From Acidiphilium sp. (GTDB taxonomy: Bacteria; Pseudomonadota; Alphaproteobacteria; Acetobacterales; Acetobacteraceae), in contig JAQTXH010000005.1 in the NCBI GenBank assembly GCA_028688905.1, positions 124,001-188,000 of the forward strand: 64,000 nt of DNA. The letters run 5' to 3'. Below the pieces are notes generated by a model. That model was not told the DNA's origin and did no database searches. It saw only the letters and a list, made by a program, of their open reading frames with translations. Both the position numbers and the translations under genes were made by a program. Below are positions 45,425 to 55,425 of the stretch, one piece after another. The first letter of the stretch is position 1. Each line of letters starts with the position of its first letter.

Positions 45425-46038
45425 CACGCACACTCCGCAAGCCGCGCGACATAGCGCGCCAGCATATCGATCTCGATATTCACCGCATCCCCTACTGTCA
45501 GCCGGCCGAAGGTGGTGAGCTGCTCGGTATGCGGGATGATATTCACCCCGAATTCGCAGTCTTCGACCTCGTTCACCGTTAGTGAAACCCCGTTGATCGC
45601 AACGCTGCCCTTGGGCGCGATGAACCGTGCCAGTTCGCGCGGCACCGCGAATCGCCAGCGGGTCGAGCCGCGCTCGGGTTGCATCGATACCACAGTACCT
45701 ACGCCATCGACATGGCCGGACACCACGTGGCCGCCCAGCTCATCGCCCAGCCGCAGCGCGCGTTCCAGATTGATCGCGGTGCCGTCATTCCAGGTTCCGA
45801 GCGTGGTTTTCGAGAGTGTTTCGCCCGAAACATCCACCGCGAACCAGTCGACACCGACCTCGACCACGGTCAGGCAGCAGCCGGAGCAAGCCATCGAGGC
45901 CCCTAGGGCCATCGAGCCGAGATCGGCCCAATGGCCACGGCGCTCCGGCACTTCGATCACGAAACGGGCGTCGCGCTCCGGGGTTGGCGGCGTTTTGTGC
46001 CGCAGCCGCCCCACACCCGTGATAATGCCAGTAAACAT
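45424..46038 (-). CDS. ribE: Riboflavin synthase alpha subunit
   Basis: 204 aa. RibE makes riboflavin by dismutation of two lumazine molecules. The start [12 protein letters not shown] is diagnostic, and the two lumazine-binding repeats are visible: GASMACSGCCLTVVE / GDELGGHVVSGHVDGVG and NGVSLTVNEVE / VNIEIDMLARYVARL. Start and stop overlap neighbours by single bases (TGATG). Confidence 0.96.
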   Translation of the reverse strand: MFTGIITGVGRLRHKTPPTPERDARFVIEVPERRGHWADLGSMALGASMACSGCCLTVVEVGVDWFAVDVSGETLSKTTLGTWNDGTAINLERALRLGDELGGHVVSGHVDGVGTVVSMQPERGSTRWRFAVPRELARFIAPKGSVAINGVSLTVNEVEDCEFGVNIIPHTEQLTTFGRLTVGDAVNIEIDMLARYVARLAECA

Positions 46039-47132
46039 CAGTCAAGTCTCCGAAATGCCGCAAATCGGTCGTCACCGCTGATCGCGGTACCAACCATCTT
46101 GAACCGTTTCGCCGCCGCCAGTTCCGCGGCACCGAACCCGGCAACCGCCACCACGCCATCGCCGCCGATCACCATGGGGGCGGTGAACCAGGCAACGTGA
46201 TCGACCAGATCGCTCCGCAGCAGCACCGCTGCCAGCACGCCCCCGCCCTCGACCAGCAACCTGGTGATGCCCGCGGCACCCAGTGCCTGCAACGCCGCCA
46301 CCGGATCGACGCCGATTTCGGCCGCGGGTACCTCGAACAGCCGCGCCCCGAGCGAGGTAAACGCCTCACGTCGTGCCGGATCGGCCCCGTCGCGATGCAC
46401 GATCCAGAGGGGATGTTCGCCGGCACCGCGCGCCAGACGGCTGCTCAGCGGTAATCGCAAATGCGAATCGACCACCACCCGCACCATCGGTACCGCGCGA
46501 TACCAATCGATCCGGCAGGTCAGTTCCGGATCATCGGCCAATGCGGTGCCGACCCCCACCATGACCGCGTCATGCGAGCCGCGCAAGGCGTGTGCGGCCC
46601 GGCGCGAGGCGTCGCCGGTGATCCACTGGCTGTCGCCGGCCCGTGTCGCGATCCGTCCATCCAGCGTGGTCGCGAGTTTCAGGGTGACCCATGGGCGGCC
46701 ACGGGTGATCACCGAGACAAACCCGGCATTCACCTCGGCTGCGGCATCGGCACCGACGCCCTCGGTGGTCTCGATCCCGGCGTCGCGCAGCAAGGCGATC
46801 CCGGCTCCGTTCACGCGCGGATCGGGGTCGCGCGCCGCGATCACCACCCGGACGATTCCCGCTTCGATCAATGCCAGCGCACAAGGGGGCGTCTGGCCGT
46901 GATGGGCGCAGGGCTCCAGCGTGACATAGGCGGTCGCACCATGCGCTTTGGGGCCGGCCATTGCCAAAGCCTCGGTCTCGGCATGGGGCCGTCCGCCAGA
47001 GGCGGTGCGGCCACGGCCGATGACACGGCCATCACGTACAATCACGCAACCCACGCTCGGGTTCGGTGCGGTCTCGCCCAGACCGCGCCGCGCCAGCGCG
47101 ATCGCGGCCCTCATATAGTCGGCATCGGTCAT
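46038..47132 (-). CDS. ribD: Bifunctional pyrimidine deaminase/reductase RibD
   Basis: 364 aa. Deaminase domain: zinc motif HAETEA and [11 protein letters not shown] with CxxC-type spacing ([18 protein letters not shown]). Reductase domain from about residue 145: [28 protein letters not shown] and [20 protein letters not shown]. It performs steps 2 and 3 of riboflavin synthesis. First of the rib genes in the operon; no FMN riboswitch can precede it because its start overlaps nrdR. Confidence 0.96.
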   Translation of the reverse strand: MTDADYMRAAIALARRGLGETAPNPSVGCVIVRDGRVIGRGRTASGGRPHAETEALAMAGPKAHGATAYVTLEPCAHHGQTPPCALALIEAGIVRVVIAARDPDPRVNGAGIALLRDAGIETTEGVGADAAAEVNAGFVSVITRGRPWVTLKLATTLDGRIATRAGDSQWITGDASRRAAHALRGSHDAVMVGVGTALADDPELTCRIDWYRAVPMVRVVVDSHLRLPLSSRLARGAGEHPLWIVHRDGADPARREAFTSLGARLFEVPAAEIGVDPVAALQALGAAGITRLLVEGGGVLAAVLLRSDLVDHVAWFTAPMVIGGDGVVAVAGFGAAELAAAKRFKMVGTAISGDDRFAAFRRLD

Positions 47133-47584
47133 TTCGGCGGGTCCATCGTGCCGAGAAAGGCTTTGAAATCCTTAGCCTCCCGGAAATCGCGATACACCGA
47201 GGCGAACCGCACATAGGCCACCGCATCGACCTCCTTGAGCGTGTCCATCACCAGTTCGCCGATCTCGTTGGAGGCGATTTCGGCCTCGCCCGAAGCTTCC
47301 AGCTTGCGGACGATACCATTGACGATGCGTTCGATCCGCTCATCCTCGACCGGCCGCTTGCGCAGGGCGATCCGCACCGAGCGCGCCAGCTTGTCGCGGT
47401 CGAACGCAACGTGGCGCTGATCGGCCTTCACCACCACGAGTTCGCGCAGCTGAACCCGCTCGATCGTGGTGAAGCGCTGGCTACACTGCGGGCAGAACCG
47501 CCGCCGGCGGATCGCGCTGCCATCCTCGGTTGGCCGGCTATCCTTGACCTGCGTGTCGGCCTCGCCGCAGAACGGGCAGCGCAT
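47129..47584 (-). CDS. nrdR: Transcriptional repressor NrdR
   Basis: 151 aa. Zinc ribbon MRCPFCGE...[10 protein letters not shown] (two CxxC) and an ATP-cone domain ([23 protein letters not shown]). NrdR senses dATP/ATP and represses ribonucleotide reductase genes at NrdR boxes. Sits 6 bases after glyA and overlaps ribD, the usual alphaproteobacterial order. A NrdJ-like protein is encoded elsewhere in the window (59.5-61.1 kb). Confidence 0.96.
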   Translation of the reverse strand: MRCPFCGEADTQVKDSRPTEDGSAIRRRRFCPQCSQRFTTIERVQLRELVVVKADQRHVAFDRDKLARSVRIALRKRPVEDERIERIVNGIVRKLEASGEAEIASNEIGELVMDTLKEVDAVAYVRFASVYRDFREAKDFKAFLGTMDPPK

Positions 47585-47590
47585 CGACCC

Positions 47591-48885
<1,295 letters not shown>

Positions 48886-48889
<4 letters not shown>

Positions 48890-49338
48890 CGGCTCGGCTC
48901 CGGGTTGAGTTTCGCGAGCCGCAGATCGTGCCGCCCCCCTTCATAATCGGTCGCAAGGAACGCGCCCAGCGCATCGAGCGCCACGGCTTCGCCGGTGGTC
49001 CGCGCACCGAGGGCCAGCAGATTGGCGTTGTTGTGCAACCGCGACAACCGGGCCTCGGTCGCATCATGCGCCTGGGCGCAACGCACGCCGGCGTGCCGGT
49101 TGGCGGCAATCGCCATGCCGATGCCCGAGCCGCAGACCAGCAGGCCGCGTTGCGCGGTACCATCTTCGAGCCGCGCGCTCACCGCGTGCGCGATGTCGGG
49201 GTAGTCGACACTGGCAGGCGAGTTGGTGCCGCAATCGATCACCGACCAGCCGGCATCGCGCGCGGCTTGGGCGAGTTTGTCCTTCAGGGCGAAACCGGCG
49301 TGATCCGCGCCGACGACCAGGGTTTTCGTGGTGCTCAT
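48886..49338 (-). CDS. rpiB: Ribose-5-phosphate isomerase B
   Basis: 150 aa. RpiB interconverts ribose-5-phosphate and ribulose-5-phosphate; the latter is the RibB substrate, so its place at the head of the rib operon is meaningful. Motifs: [27 protein letters not shown], the catalytic-loop [23 protein letters not shown] and [23 protein letters not shown]. It is the first gene of the nine-gene run; the promoter lies in the 150-base gap to hemB (divergent). Confidence 0.94.
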
Positions 49339-49490
49339 CCGCTGGCTTTAGCACGGTCGTTCGCGCAGGGAAAACCGTCTTATCGGGCGGGCAGATGCGC
49401 CAAAATCAACCCTCGCGCCGTGATCGACGCTTGCGCATTCCCCATGTTCGCGCGATTGCGAAGACGGATCCAGCGTTCAGGAGTACGAGT

Positions 49491-50492
49491 ATGATCACCG
49501 GCAGCTTCCCCACCACCCGTCTGAGGCGCAACCGCGTTGATCCCTGGACGCGCCGGATGGTCGCCGAGACCGTGCTGTCGGTCGATGATCTGATCTGGCC
49601 GATTTTCATCCGTGCCGGCGATGGCGAGCCGACGCCGGTCAATTCGATGCCCGGCGTGGTACGGGTCGGGCTGGATCGGTTGGCGGCGCATGTCGAAGTG
49701 GCGGCCCGGCTTGGTATTCCGGCGATTGCGCTGTTTCCGGCGACGCCGCCTGAATTGAAGAATGCCGAGGGTACCGAAGCGCTCAATCCAGACAATCTGA
49801 TTTGCCAGGCGGCGCGGTTGCTGAAAGCCGAGTTTCCCGATGTCGGGTTGATCGGCGATGTGGCGCTCGATCCATATACCGATCATGGCCATGACGGCGT
49901 GTTGCGGGACAATTATGTCGCCAACGATGAATCGGTTGAGATTCTCGAACGTCAGGCGGTCAATCAGGCGCGGGCCGGAATCGACATCATTGCCCCGTCC
50001 GACATGATGGACGGGCGGATCGGCAGTATTCGGGCAGCGCTGGATACCGAAGGGCTGATCCATACCCGGATCATGAGTTATGCCGCCAAATACGCCTCGG
50101 CTTTCTATGGCCCATTTCGCGAAGCCGTTGGCTCGAACGCGGCGCTCAAGGGCGACAAGAAGACCTATCAGATGAACCCGGCCAATTCCGACGAAGCGAT
50201 CCGCGAGGTCGCGATGGATCTCGATGAAGGGGCCGACATGGTGATGGTCAAGCCAGGTATGCCGTATCTCGATATCGTGCGCCGGGTGCATGACACGTTC
50301 CATGTACCGGTGTTCGCCTATCAGGTGTCGGGCGAATACGCGATGCTGGCGTCAGCGATGGAACTGGGGCTGATCGATCGCGAGCGGGGCATTTTAGAGA
50401 CATTGCTCAGCTTCCGCCGGGCAGGGGCCTCAGGCGTGCTTACCTACTTCGCGGTAGAAGCCGCAAAATTACTCAAGGAGTCTCGAACCTAG
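49491..50492 (+). CDS. hemB: Delta-aminolevulinic acid dehydratase (porphobilinogen synthase)
   Basis: 333 aa from the ATG at 49491, with CAGGAG eight bases upstream; the frame is open earlier but without a family match. HemB joins two ALA molecules in haem synthesis. Schiff-base lysines are in SYAAKYASAFYGPFR and MVMVKPGMPYLDI. The metal loop reads DVALDPYTDHGHDG, lacking the Cys triad of zinc enzymes (DVCLCxYTxHGHCG), so this is the magnesium/alternative-metal type known from Bradyrhizobium and other alphaproteobacteria. Divergent from rpiB. Confidence 0.96.
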   Translation: MITGSFPTTRLRRNRVDPWTRRMVAETVLSVDDLIWPIFIRAGDGEPTPVNSMPGVVRVGLDRLAAHVEVAARLGIPAIALFPATPPELKNAEGTEALNPDNLICQAARLLKAEFPDVGLIGDVALDPYTDHGHDGVLRDNYVANDESVEILERQAVNQARAGIDIIAPSDMMDGRIGSIRAALDTEGLIHTRIMSYAAKYASAFYGPFREAVGSNAALKGDKKTYQMNPANSDEAIREVAMDLDEGADMVMVKPGMPYLDIVRRVHDTFHVPVFAYQVSGEYAMLASAMELGLIDRERGILETLLSFRRAGASGVLTYFAVEAAKLLKESRT

Positions 50493-50539
50493 AGTGTGAT
50501 CGCCGGAGCCGTCAATCACGGCGAACCCAAAGAACCGGC

Positions 50540-50572
50540 GTCTGTCAGATGCTTTATCAGCGTCTGACAGAC
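50540..50572. promoter_or_regulatory. 10-bp inverted repeat downstream of hemB
   Basis: GTCTGTCAGA (50540-50549) and TCTGACAGAC (50563-50572) are perfect inverted repeats with a 13-base loop. No T-run follows on either strand, so intrinsic termination is uncertain; it could also bind a regulator or stabilise the convergent 3' ends of hemB and the GlsB-type gene. Confidence 0.4.
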
Positions 50573-50658
50573 TCCAGAGCCATATCAGCTAGCTGGAATC
50601 GCAAAGCGAACTCAGGCTGATAAAGTGGTAGGAGCAAAATTCCCGGCCTTGTACCGAC

Positions 50659-50919
50659 TTAAATCCGACGGCGGCCACCAACGAGCGCGTGGTAGATCAC
50701 CAGCACGATCACCGCACCGATCACCGCGACGATCAGACTGTAAATGTTGAACCCGGTGACCCCGGCACCTCCAAACGCATTGAAGACGAAGCCGCCGACA
50801 ATCGCGCCAACGATGCCCAGCACCATGTCGAGAATCAGACCCTCACCTTGCCGGTTGACCAGTTTGCTGGCGATGAACCCGGCAATCAGCCCCAGAACGA
50901 GCCATGCAATGATACCCAT
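50659..50919 (-). CDS. GlsB/YeaQ/YmgE-family stress membrane protein
   Basis: 86 aa with three hydrophobic spans. The pattern GIIAWLVLGLIAGFIASKL, GILGDIVLGIVGAIVGG (here ILDMVLGIVGAIVGG) is that of transglycosylase-associated / GlsB family proteins. These are small inner-membrane proteins expressed under stress in many bacteria; molecular role unknown. Followed upstream by the CsbD-type gene about 93 bases away on the same strand, also a stress family. Confidence 0.9.
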   Translation of the reverse strand: MGIIAWLVLGLIAGFIASKLVNRQGEGLILDMVLGIVGAIVGGFVFNAFGGAGVTGFNIYSLIVAVIGAVIVLVIYHALVGGRRRI

Positions 50920-51012
50920 GTGAAGTTATCCCTTATTTTTTACCTGTCACAGATGACGATGGCTGCCGCCCGGCATATGCGAGCGGCAGCTTCATCGGAA
51001 TTATCGCGGCAT

Positions 51013-51198
51013 TCAGTGTTTGAGCGCGTCGCGGACCTTGTCCTTGGCTTCGCCTACCTTGCTCTGAACCTTGCCGGCGATCTGATCCGCCTTGCCCTCG
51101 GCTTCAGTTTGCCGGTTTCCGGTCATTTTGCCAACGGCTTCCTTGATATTGCCTTTGACCTGCTTGGCAGCGCCATCAATGCGATTACGGTCAACCAT
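51013..51198 (-). CDS. CsbD-family stress protein
   Basis: 61 aa from the ATG at 51198 with AGGAG at the right distance; the frame extends further upstream but only the 61-residue part is CsbD-like. Sequence MVDRNRIDGAAKQVKGNIKEAVGKMTGN...KADQIAGKVQSKVGEAKDKVRD is the CsbD pattern: a Lys/Ala/Asp/Gly-rich, largely helical hydrophilin. CsbD proteins are induced by general stress; function not established. Confidence 0.9.
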   Translation of the reverse strand: MVDRNRIDGAAKQVKGNIKEAVGKMTGNRQTEAEGKADQIAGKVQSKVGEAKDKVRDALKH

Positions 51199-51355
51199 TG
51201 TTCCGCTCCTTATGTTGGTATGGACAGACCAGCAGGGCGCTGCTCTGTCGTGTTTTACACATAGGAGAGCTAAAACGGCCTTTGAGGGGGGATTGCCGTA
51301 AAATCCTGCAATATTACGAAAACAACATAAGTAAGTTAGGCTATACTCAAACAAA

Positions 51356-51637
51356 TTAGGCCATGCCCAGCGCCCGGCGGTACACGTCGATCAGCATTTC
51401 CTGCTCCTCGATCTCGGCGGGTTCCTGCTTACGCATCCGGATCAACTGGCGCAGCACTTTCACATCAAACCCCGCCGATTTCGCCTCGGAATAAATATCC
51501 TTGATGTCGGAGGCCAGCGCCTTGCGCTCTTCCTCCAACCGCTCGATCCGCTCGACGATGCTTTTCAGCCGGTCGGCGGCGATGTTGCCGGTGGTTGCGT
51601 GGTCTGCGGTCGCCTGGTCAGCGGTGTCGAGTGCCAT
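51356..51637 (-). CDS. GapR-like nucleoid protein (DUF2312)
   Basis: 93 aa. ADRLKSIVERIERLEEERKALASDIKDIYSEAKSAGFDVKVLRQLIRMRK is the DUF2312/GapR pattern: a long coiled-coil helix and a dimerisation helix. In Caulobacter, GapR binds AT-rich and overtwisted DNA and supports replication and segregation. The start has GGAG eight bases upstream. It is a second DNA-organising protein in the window in addition to the histone-like one. Downstream neighbour of DUF1244 on the same strand (54-base gap). Confidence 0.92.
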   Translation of the reverse strand: MALDTADQATADHATTGNIAADRLKSIVERIERLEEERKALASDIKDIYSEAKSAGFDVKVLRQLIRMRKQEPAEIEEQEMLIDVYRRALGMA

Positions 51638-51691
51638 CGGGTATCTCCAGCCAAAGGGGAGCGGGCGAGATAGAGCCGCACCCGCACCGGG

Positions 51692-52012
51692 TCAATGGTT
51701 GTGCCTGACCGCCTCGGTGAAGGACGCCTGCTGGGTGGATGATGCCGGCGTCTGGAATTTCGCCTGCCACTCCTTGTAGGGCATGCCGTACACAATCTCG
51801 CGCGCCTCGGGGTCGGTCAGGGTCACGCCTCGCGTCTCGGCGGCTTCACGATACCAGCGCGACAGACAATTCCGGCAGAACCCCGCCAGATTCATCAGGT
51901 CGATATTCTGCACGTCGGTGCGCTCGCGCAAATGCGCCACCAAGCGACGAAAGGCCGCTGCTTCCAGTTCTGTCGTCGTCGTATCGGTCGTCGTATCGGT
52001 CGATGTCGTCAT
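51692..52012 (-). CDS. DUF1244 family protein
   Basis: 106 aa from the ATG at 52012; the frame is open upstream to 52153 but overlaps pyk and is unlikely. After a Thr/Asp-rich repeat (TTSTDTTTDTTTTE), the DUF1244 core is visible: AAAFRRLVAHLRERTDVQNIDLMNLAGFCRNCLSRWYREAAE, EIVYGMPYKEWQ. It includes the conserved FCRNCLSRW motif. Function unknown. Often found near gapR in alphaproteobacteria. Confidence 0.85.
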   Translation of the reverse strand: MTTSTDTTTDTTTTELEAAAFRRLVAHLRERTDVQNIDLMNLAGFCRNCLSRWYREAAETRGVTLTDPEAREIVYGMPYKEWQAKFQTPASSTQQASFTEAVRHNH

Positions 52013-52146
52013 TTCAGAAACGCCTATATCTTTGGCGGATAGGGCGAATGGCCGTCGCCGCACTTGTTTGCCGCACGCATATGTAGCACGACTTGCATAA
52101 CGGCGCGATTGTGAAAAATCGGCGCGCGACCAGATTGGAAACACAC

Positions 52147-53571
52147 ATGGCATCTCGGCTCAGGCGGCACCGACGCACCAAAATCATCGCGACCCTTGGC
52201 CCGGCAAGCGCCACAGCCGAAATGCTGGCACAGCTGTTCGAGGCGGGTGCCGATGTATTCCGGCTCAATTTCAGCCACGGCTCGCACGAGGATCACGCCG
52301 GACGGATCGAGATGATCCGCGCACTTGAACATAAATTCGACCGCCCGATCGGAATATTGGCCGACATCCAGGGTCCCAAACTGCGTGTCGGCCAGTTTCG
52401 CGGCGGCCGCGTTCAGTTGCAGACGGGGGCGGAGTTTCAGCTCGACCTCAACCCCGCACCCGGCGACACCCGCCGAGTCAATCTGCCCCACCCGGAAATC
52501 ATCGAAGCCGCCAGCATCGGGGCGACGCTGCTGCTCGACGACGGCAAATTACGCCTGCGGGTGCTGCGCAAGCGCGAGGATCATTTGCTGACCGAAGTGG
52601 TCAACGGCGGCCCGCTGTCGGACCGCAAGGGCGTCAACGTGCCGGACGTGGTGCTGCCGATTCCGGCACTGACCAGAAAAGACCGGATCGATCTCGCCTT
52701 CGCTCTTGAACACGGGGTCGACTACATCGGTCTGTCCTTCGTGCAACGCGCCGAGGATGTGCTCGAAGCCAAAGCCATTGCCGCCGGTCGCGCCCTGATC
52801 ATGACCAAAATGGAAAAACCCCAGGCGCTCGATAATCTCGACGCGATCATGGACGCATCCGATGCGGTGATGGTGGCGCGCGGTGATCTGGGGGTGGAAT
52901 TGCCCCCCGAGGAAGTGCCGATCGCGCAAAAACGCATCATCCGCGCCGCCCGCTCGCGCGGTCTGCCGGTGGTGGTGGCGACACAAATGCTCGAAAGCAT
53001 GATTTCCGCCCCGGCCCCTACCCGGGCCGAAGCCTCCGACGTCGCCACCGCCGTGTTCGACGGCGCGGATGCAGTGATGCTTTCGGCTGAAAGTGCTGCC
53101 GGACAATATCCGCGTGAGGCGGTCAACATGATGGACCGTATTATCGCCCGGGTCGAACGCGACGAGGATTGGCGGCGGGGGATCGACGCCAAGCGCCCCG
53201 ACCCCGAACACTCCTCCGCCGACGCCATGGCCCACGCTGCCGAGCAGGTGGCGCGCACCATTGGCGCGCGCGCCATCGTTGCTTTCACCACGTCCGGTGC
53301 CAGCGCGCTGCGCGTCGCCCGCGAACGCCCCGACTGCCCGATCATCGGCCTGACGCCATCGATCGACACCGCTCGCCGGCTTGCGGCGGTCTGGGGCGTT
53401 CACGCCCTGGTCACCGAACCGGTCTTCTCCATGACCGACGCCGTCGCTTTGTCCACTCGTCTGGCCCGGCAGGAAGGTTTTATTCAGCCCGGCGAAGAAA
53501 TCGTGGTGATCGCGGGCGTGCCGTTCGGGCAGAGTGGCTCCACCAATGCACTTCGGGTGGCCAAAGAGTGA
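52147..53571 (+). CDS. pyk: Pyruvate kinase
   Basis: 474 aa from the ATG at 52147 (TTGGAA upstream). Phosphoryl transfer from PEP to ADP, the last glycolytic step. Motifs: RTKIIATLGPAS, NFSHGSHEDH, DIQGPKLRVG, the active-site lysine region IMTKMEKPQALDNLDAI, RGDLGVELPPEEVP, VATQMLESMI and the C-terminal AIVAFTTSGASALRVARERP. Length typical. With enolase elsewhere in the window (61.6 kb) it gives two adjacent steps of glycolysis, but not as one operon. Confidence 0.97.
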   Translation: MASRLRRHRRTKIIATLGPASATAEMLAQLFEAGADVFRLNFSHGSHEDHAGRIEMIRALEHKFDRPIGILADIQGPKLRVGQFRGGRVQLQTGAEFQLDLNPAPGDTRRVNLPHPEIIEAASIGATLLLDDGKLRLRVLRKREDHLLTEVVNGGPLSDRKGVNVPDVVLPIPALTRKDRIDLAFALEHGVDYIGLSFVQRAEDVLEAKAIAAGRALIMTKMEKPQALDNLDAIMDASDAVMVARGDLGVELPPEEVPIAQKRIIRAARSRGLPVVVATQMLESMISAPAPTRAEASDVATAVFDGADAVMLSAESAAGQYPREAVNMMDRIIARVERDEDWRRGIDAKRPDPEHSSADAMAHAAEQVARTIGARAIVAFTTSGASALRVARERPDCPIIGLTPSIDTARRLAAVWGVHALVTEPVFSMTDAVALSTRLARQEGFIQPGEEIVVIAGVPFGQSGSTNALRVAKE

Positions 53572-53699
53572 CCGCAAATGTAACCTTCAGGCTCCGGCGG
53601 CACTATCAAGCTGACAAAAATTACTTTACTTTTCGATAGTTCCTGGACTATGTGAAGACGATCACCGAGCCGCTTCAGTTCACTTAGCGAGGATTTTCA

Positions 53700-54206
53700 A
53701 TGCGCCGCATCACTAGCCGCATCGCCTTTGGCTTGATCGCCGCCACATTCATGGGCAGTAACGCCATGGCCTGTATGGTGCCGAGCACCCAGCAGGCGCT
53801 CGACGTGATCGGGCTGAAAAGTACCTTGATGGTGAGTGCGCTCACCTGCGATCAGCGCAGCGACTATGACACGTTCATGACCCGGTTTCAGCCGCATATT
53901 CTGTCCGAGCAGCACGCGGTGGATGCCTACTTCCGCGAGGAGCATGGCCGGTTTTTCCACCAGTACGAGGATACCTATGTGACCAGTCTGGCCAATGTGC
54001 AGTCCTCGGCCGGCATTCACGAGGGCAGCAATTTTTGCTCCCAGAGTCGGACCCTGTTTGGCAAGGTCCTGGCACTGAATACCCGAAGCGAACTCGACAA
54101 TTTCGCCCGCCAGACCCCGGCAGTTCAGCCAATCGTCGTGATCGAGTGCGGAATTGTCGAAAGCAGCGCGTTCCGCCGGATGGAGCGCCTCGCGCCCAAA
54201 CCGTGA
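53700..54206 (+). CDS. Secreted protein of unknown function
   Basis: 168 aa. Signal peptide (MRRITSRIAFGLIAATFMGSNAMA, cleavage likely before CMVPST). The mature part is largely helical, with four Cys: CMVPS, SALTCDQ, GSNFCSQ, VIECGIVE, likely two disulphides. No family recognised. GAGG is properly placed before the start. Its stop overlaps the start of the phosphatase gene (GTGA), so the two are co-translated; the protein may act in the periplasm. Confidence 0.65.
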   Translation: MRRITSRIAFGLIAATFMGSNAMACMVPSTQQALDVIGLKSTLMVSALTCDQRSDYDTFMTRFQPHILSEQHAVDAYFREEHGRFFHQYEDTYVTSLANVQSSAGIHEGSNFCSQSRTLFGKVLALNTRSELDNFARQTPAVQPIVVIECGIVESSAFRRMERLAPKP

Positions 54207-54970
54207 CCGGTCTTGCCGGCGCGGCCAATTTCCGGGCCGTGGCTTGTTTGCCCGCGGCCGAAGGCCGCTATTTGCGTCCGAGAGTTCTATATCGATCGGG
54301 GGCGTTGTCGGGCCTGACGGAAGTGGATATTGCCACCATCGAAGGTCTCGGCATCAGGCTAGTCTGCGATTTGCGAAGCGCTGCCGAGCGCCGCCGCTTC
54401 CCGACGCTATGGCCCGCTCTCGCCCCGGCCCGCACCGTCGTCATGCCAGTCGAGACCGACCGTGAAGCTGGCATGCAGCCGCTGATCGATCGCCTCGCGC
54501 ATGAACCAGGGGCCGAGGGCGCGCGCCGGGCGATGCTCGATCTCTACGCAGCCCTGCCGCGCTTGCTGGCACCGGTGCTGCAAGCGACCTTCGATGCGGT
54601 GGCCAGCGGTTGGGGCGTGCCGTTGTTGCTGCATTGTCACGTCGGCAAAGATCGAACCGGCGTCGCCACTGGCCTGCTGTTGGCGGCACTCGGTGTCGAT
54701 CACGCTGCCATTGTAGCGGATTACCTGGAAACCGCCCGCCGGATTGATATTGCGGCGGAAACGCGCCACCTGGCCCGCGGCCTGGGCGGTCTGCTGGGCC
54801 GGACGATCGATCCCGGCACGCTTGACCAGCTCGGCCGCACCGATCCCGCATACCTCGCCGCTGCATTTGCCGCGATCGATCGGGACTGGGGCGGGTCAGC
54901 AGGTTATTTTACCGCGATCGGCCTGACCGAAAGCCGCCGTGAACGATTGCGGTCCCTGCTGCTGACATAA
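54203..54970 (+). CDS. Tyrosine/serine protein phosphatase (Y_phosphatase3 type)
   Basis: 255 aa with a GTG start inside the preceding stop; the open frame upstream of it is just read-through of the other gene. N-terminal FRAVACLPAAEGRYLRPRVLYRSGALSGLTEVD and CDLRSAAERRRFP are typical of the Y_phosphatase3 family, and the P-loop is HCHVGKDRTG (Cys145, Arg151, general acid likely in the preceding loop). Such enzymes dephosphorylate Tyr or Ser/Thr proteins or phosphoinositides. No signal peptide, hence cytosolic. A strong terminator follows directly. Confidence 0.85.
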   Translation: MTGLAGAANFRAVACLPAAEGRYLRPRVLYRSGALSGLTEVDIATIEGLGIRLVCDLRSAAERRRFPTLWPALAPARTVVMPVETDREAGMQPLIDRLAHEPGAEGARRAMLDLYAALPRLLAPVLQATFDAVASGWGVPLLLHCHVGKDRTGVATGLLLAALGVDHAAIVADYLETARRIDIAAETRHLARGLGGLLGRTIDPGTLDQLGRTDPAYLAAAFAAIDRDWGGSAGYFTAIGLTESRRERLRSLLLT

Positions 54971-55425
54971 AAAAACCCCGGCCTGAGCCGGGGTTTTCCG
55001 AGGTATTTGCGGCGAAATCAGTTCAGGATGATTTCCACGCGGCGGTTCTGCGGCTCGCGCACGCCGGGACCGGTGGGGACCAGCAGATGCGTCTCGCCGT
55101 AGCCCTTGATCACGATATCGCTTTTCGGCACGCCATCGGTCACCAACTGGGCGGCGACGTTGTCGGCGCGACGATAGGAGAGCTTCATATTGTAAGCCGG
55201 CGACCCCGAGGTATCGGTGTAGCCGTTCACGTTCAGGCTGGTGACATGCGTCGTCTGCGACGCCTGGGCGGCTTCGGCGACAATCTGGGTTGCGCGCGGG
55301 GTCAGATCGGCCTTGTCCCAGTTGAAGAACACCAGATAGGTCCGGGCCGGTGCCGGAGCGGGAGCCGCAACCGGTGTCGGCGCGGGAGCCGGCGGGGCCG
55401 GCGGCGCCGGCGGGAACAACTCGTA
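54964..55425. repeat. 462-nt near-identical direct repeat, copy 1
   Basis: Copy 1 covers a hairpin terminator, the 3' 136 codons of the first OmpA-type gene and a little more. It matches copy 2 (56343-56804, offset 1379) base for base except for 55357 (A here, G there) and 55406 (G here, A there). Such identity against diverged upstream halves points to recent duplication or gene conversion. Confidence 0.95.
54972..54997. terminator. Bidirectional intrinsic terminator
   Basis: Perfect 11-bp stem AAAACCCCGGC / GCCGGGGTTTT with loop CTGA, flanked by A-run on one side and T-run on the other. It ends the phosphatase gene (plus) and the first OmpA-type gene (minus). Confidence 0.9.

Noticed and set aside
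47000-47140. FMN riboswitch before ribD
   Set aside because: The ribD start overlaps nrdR and no FMN-element core sequence was recognised.
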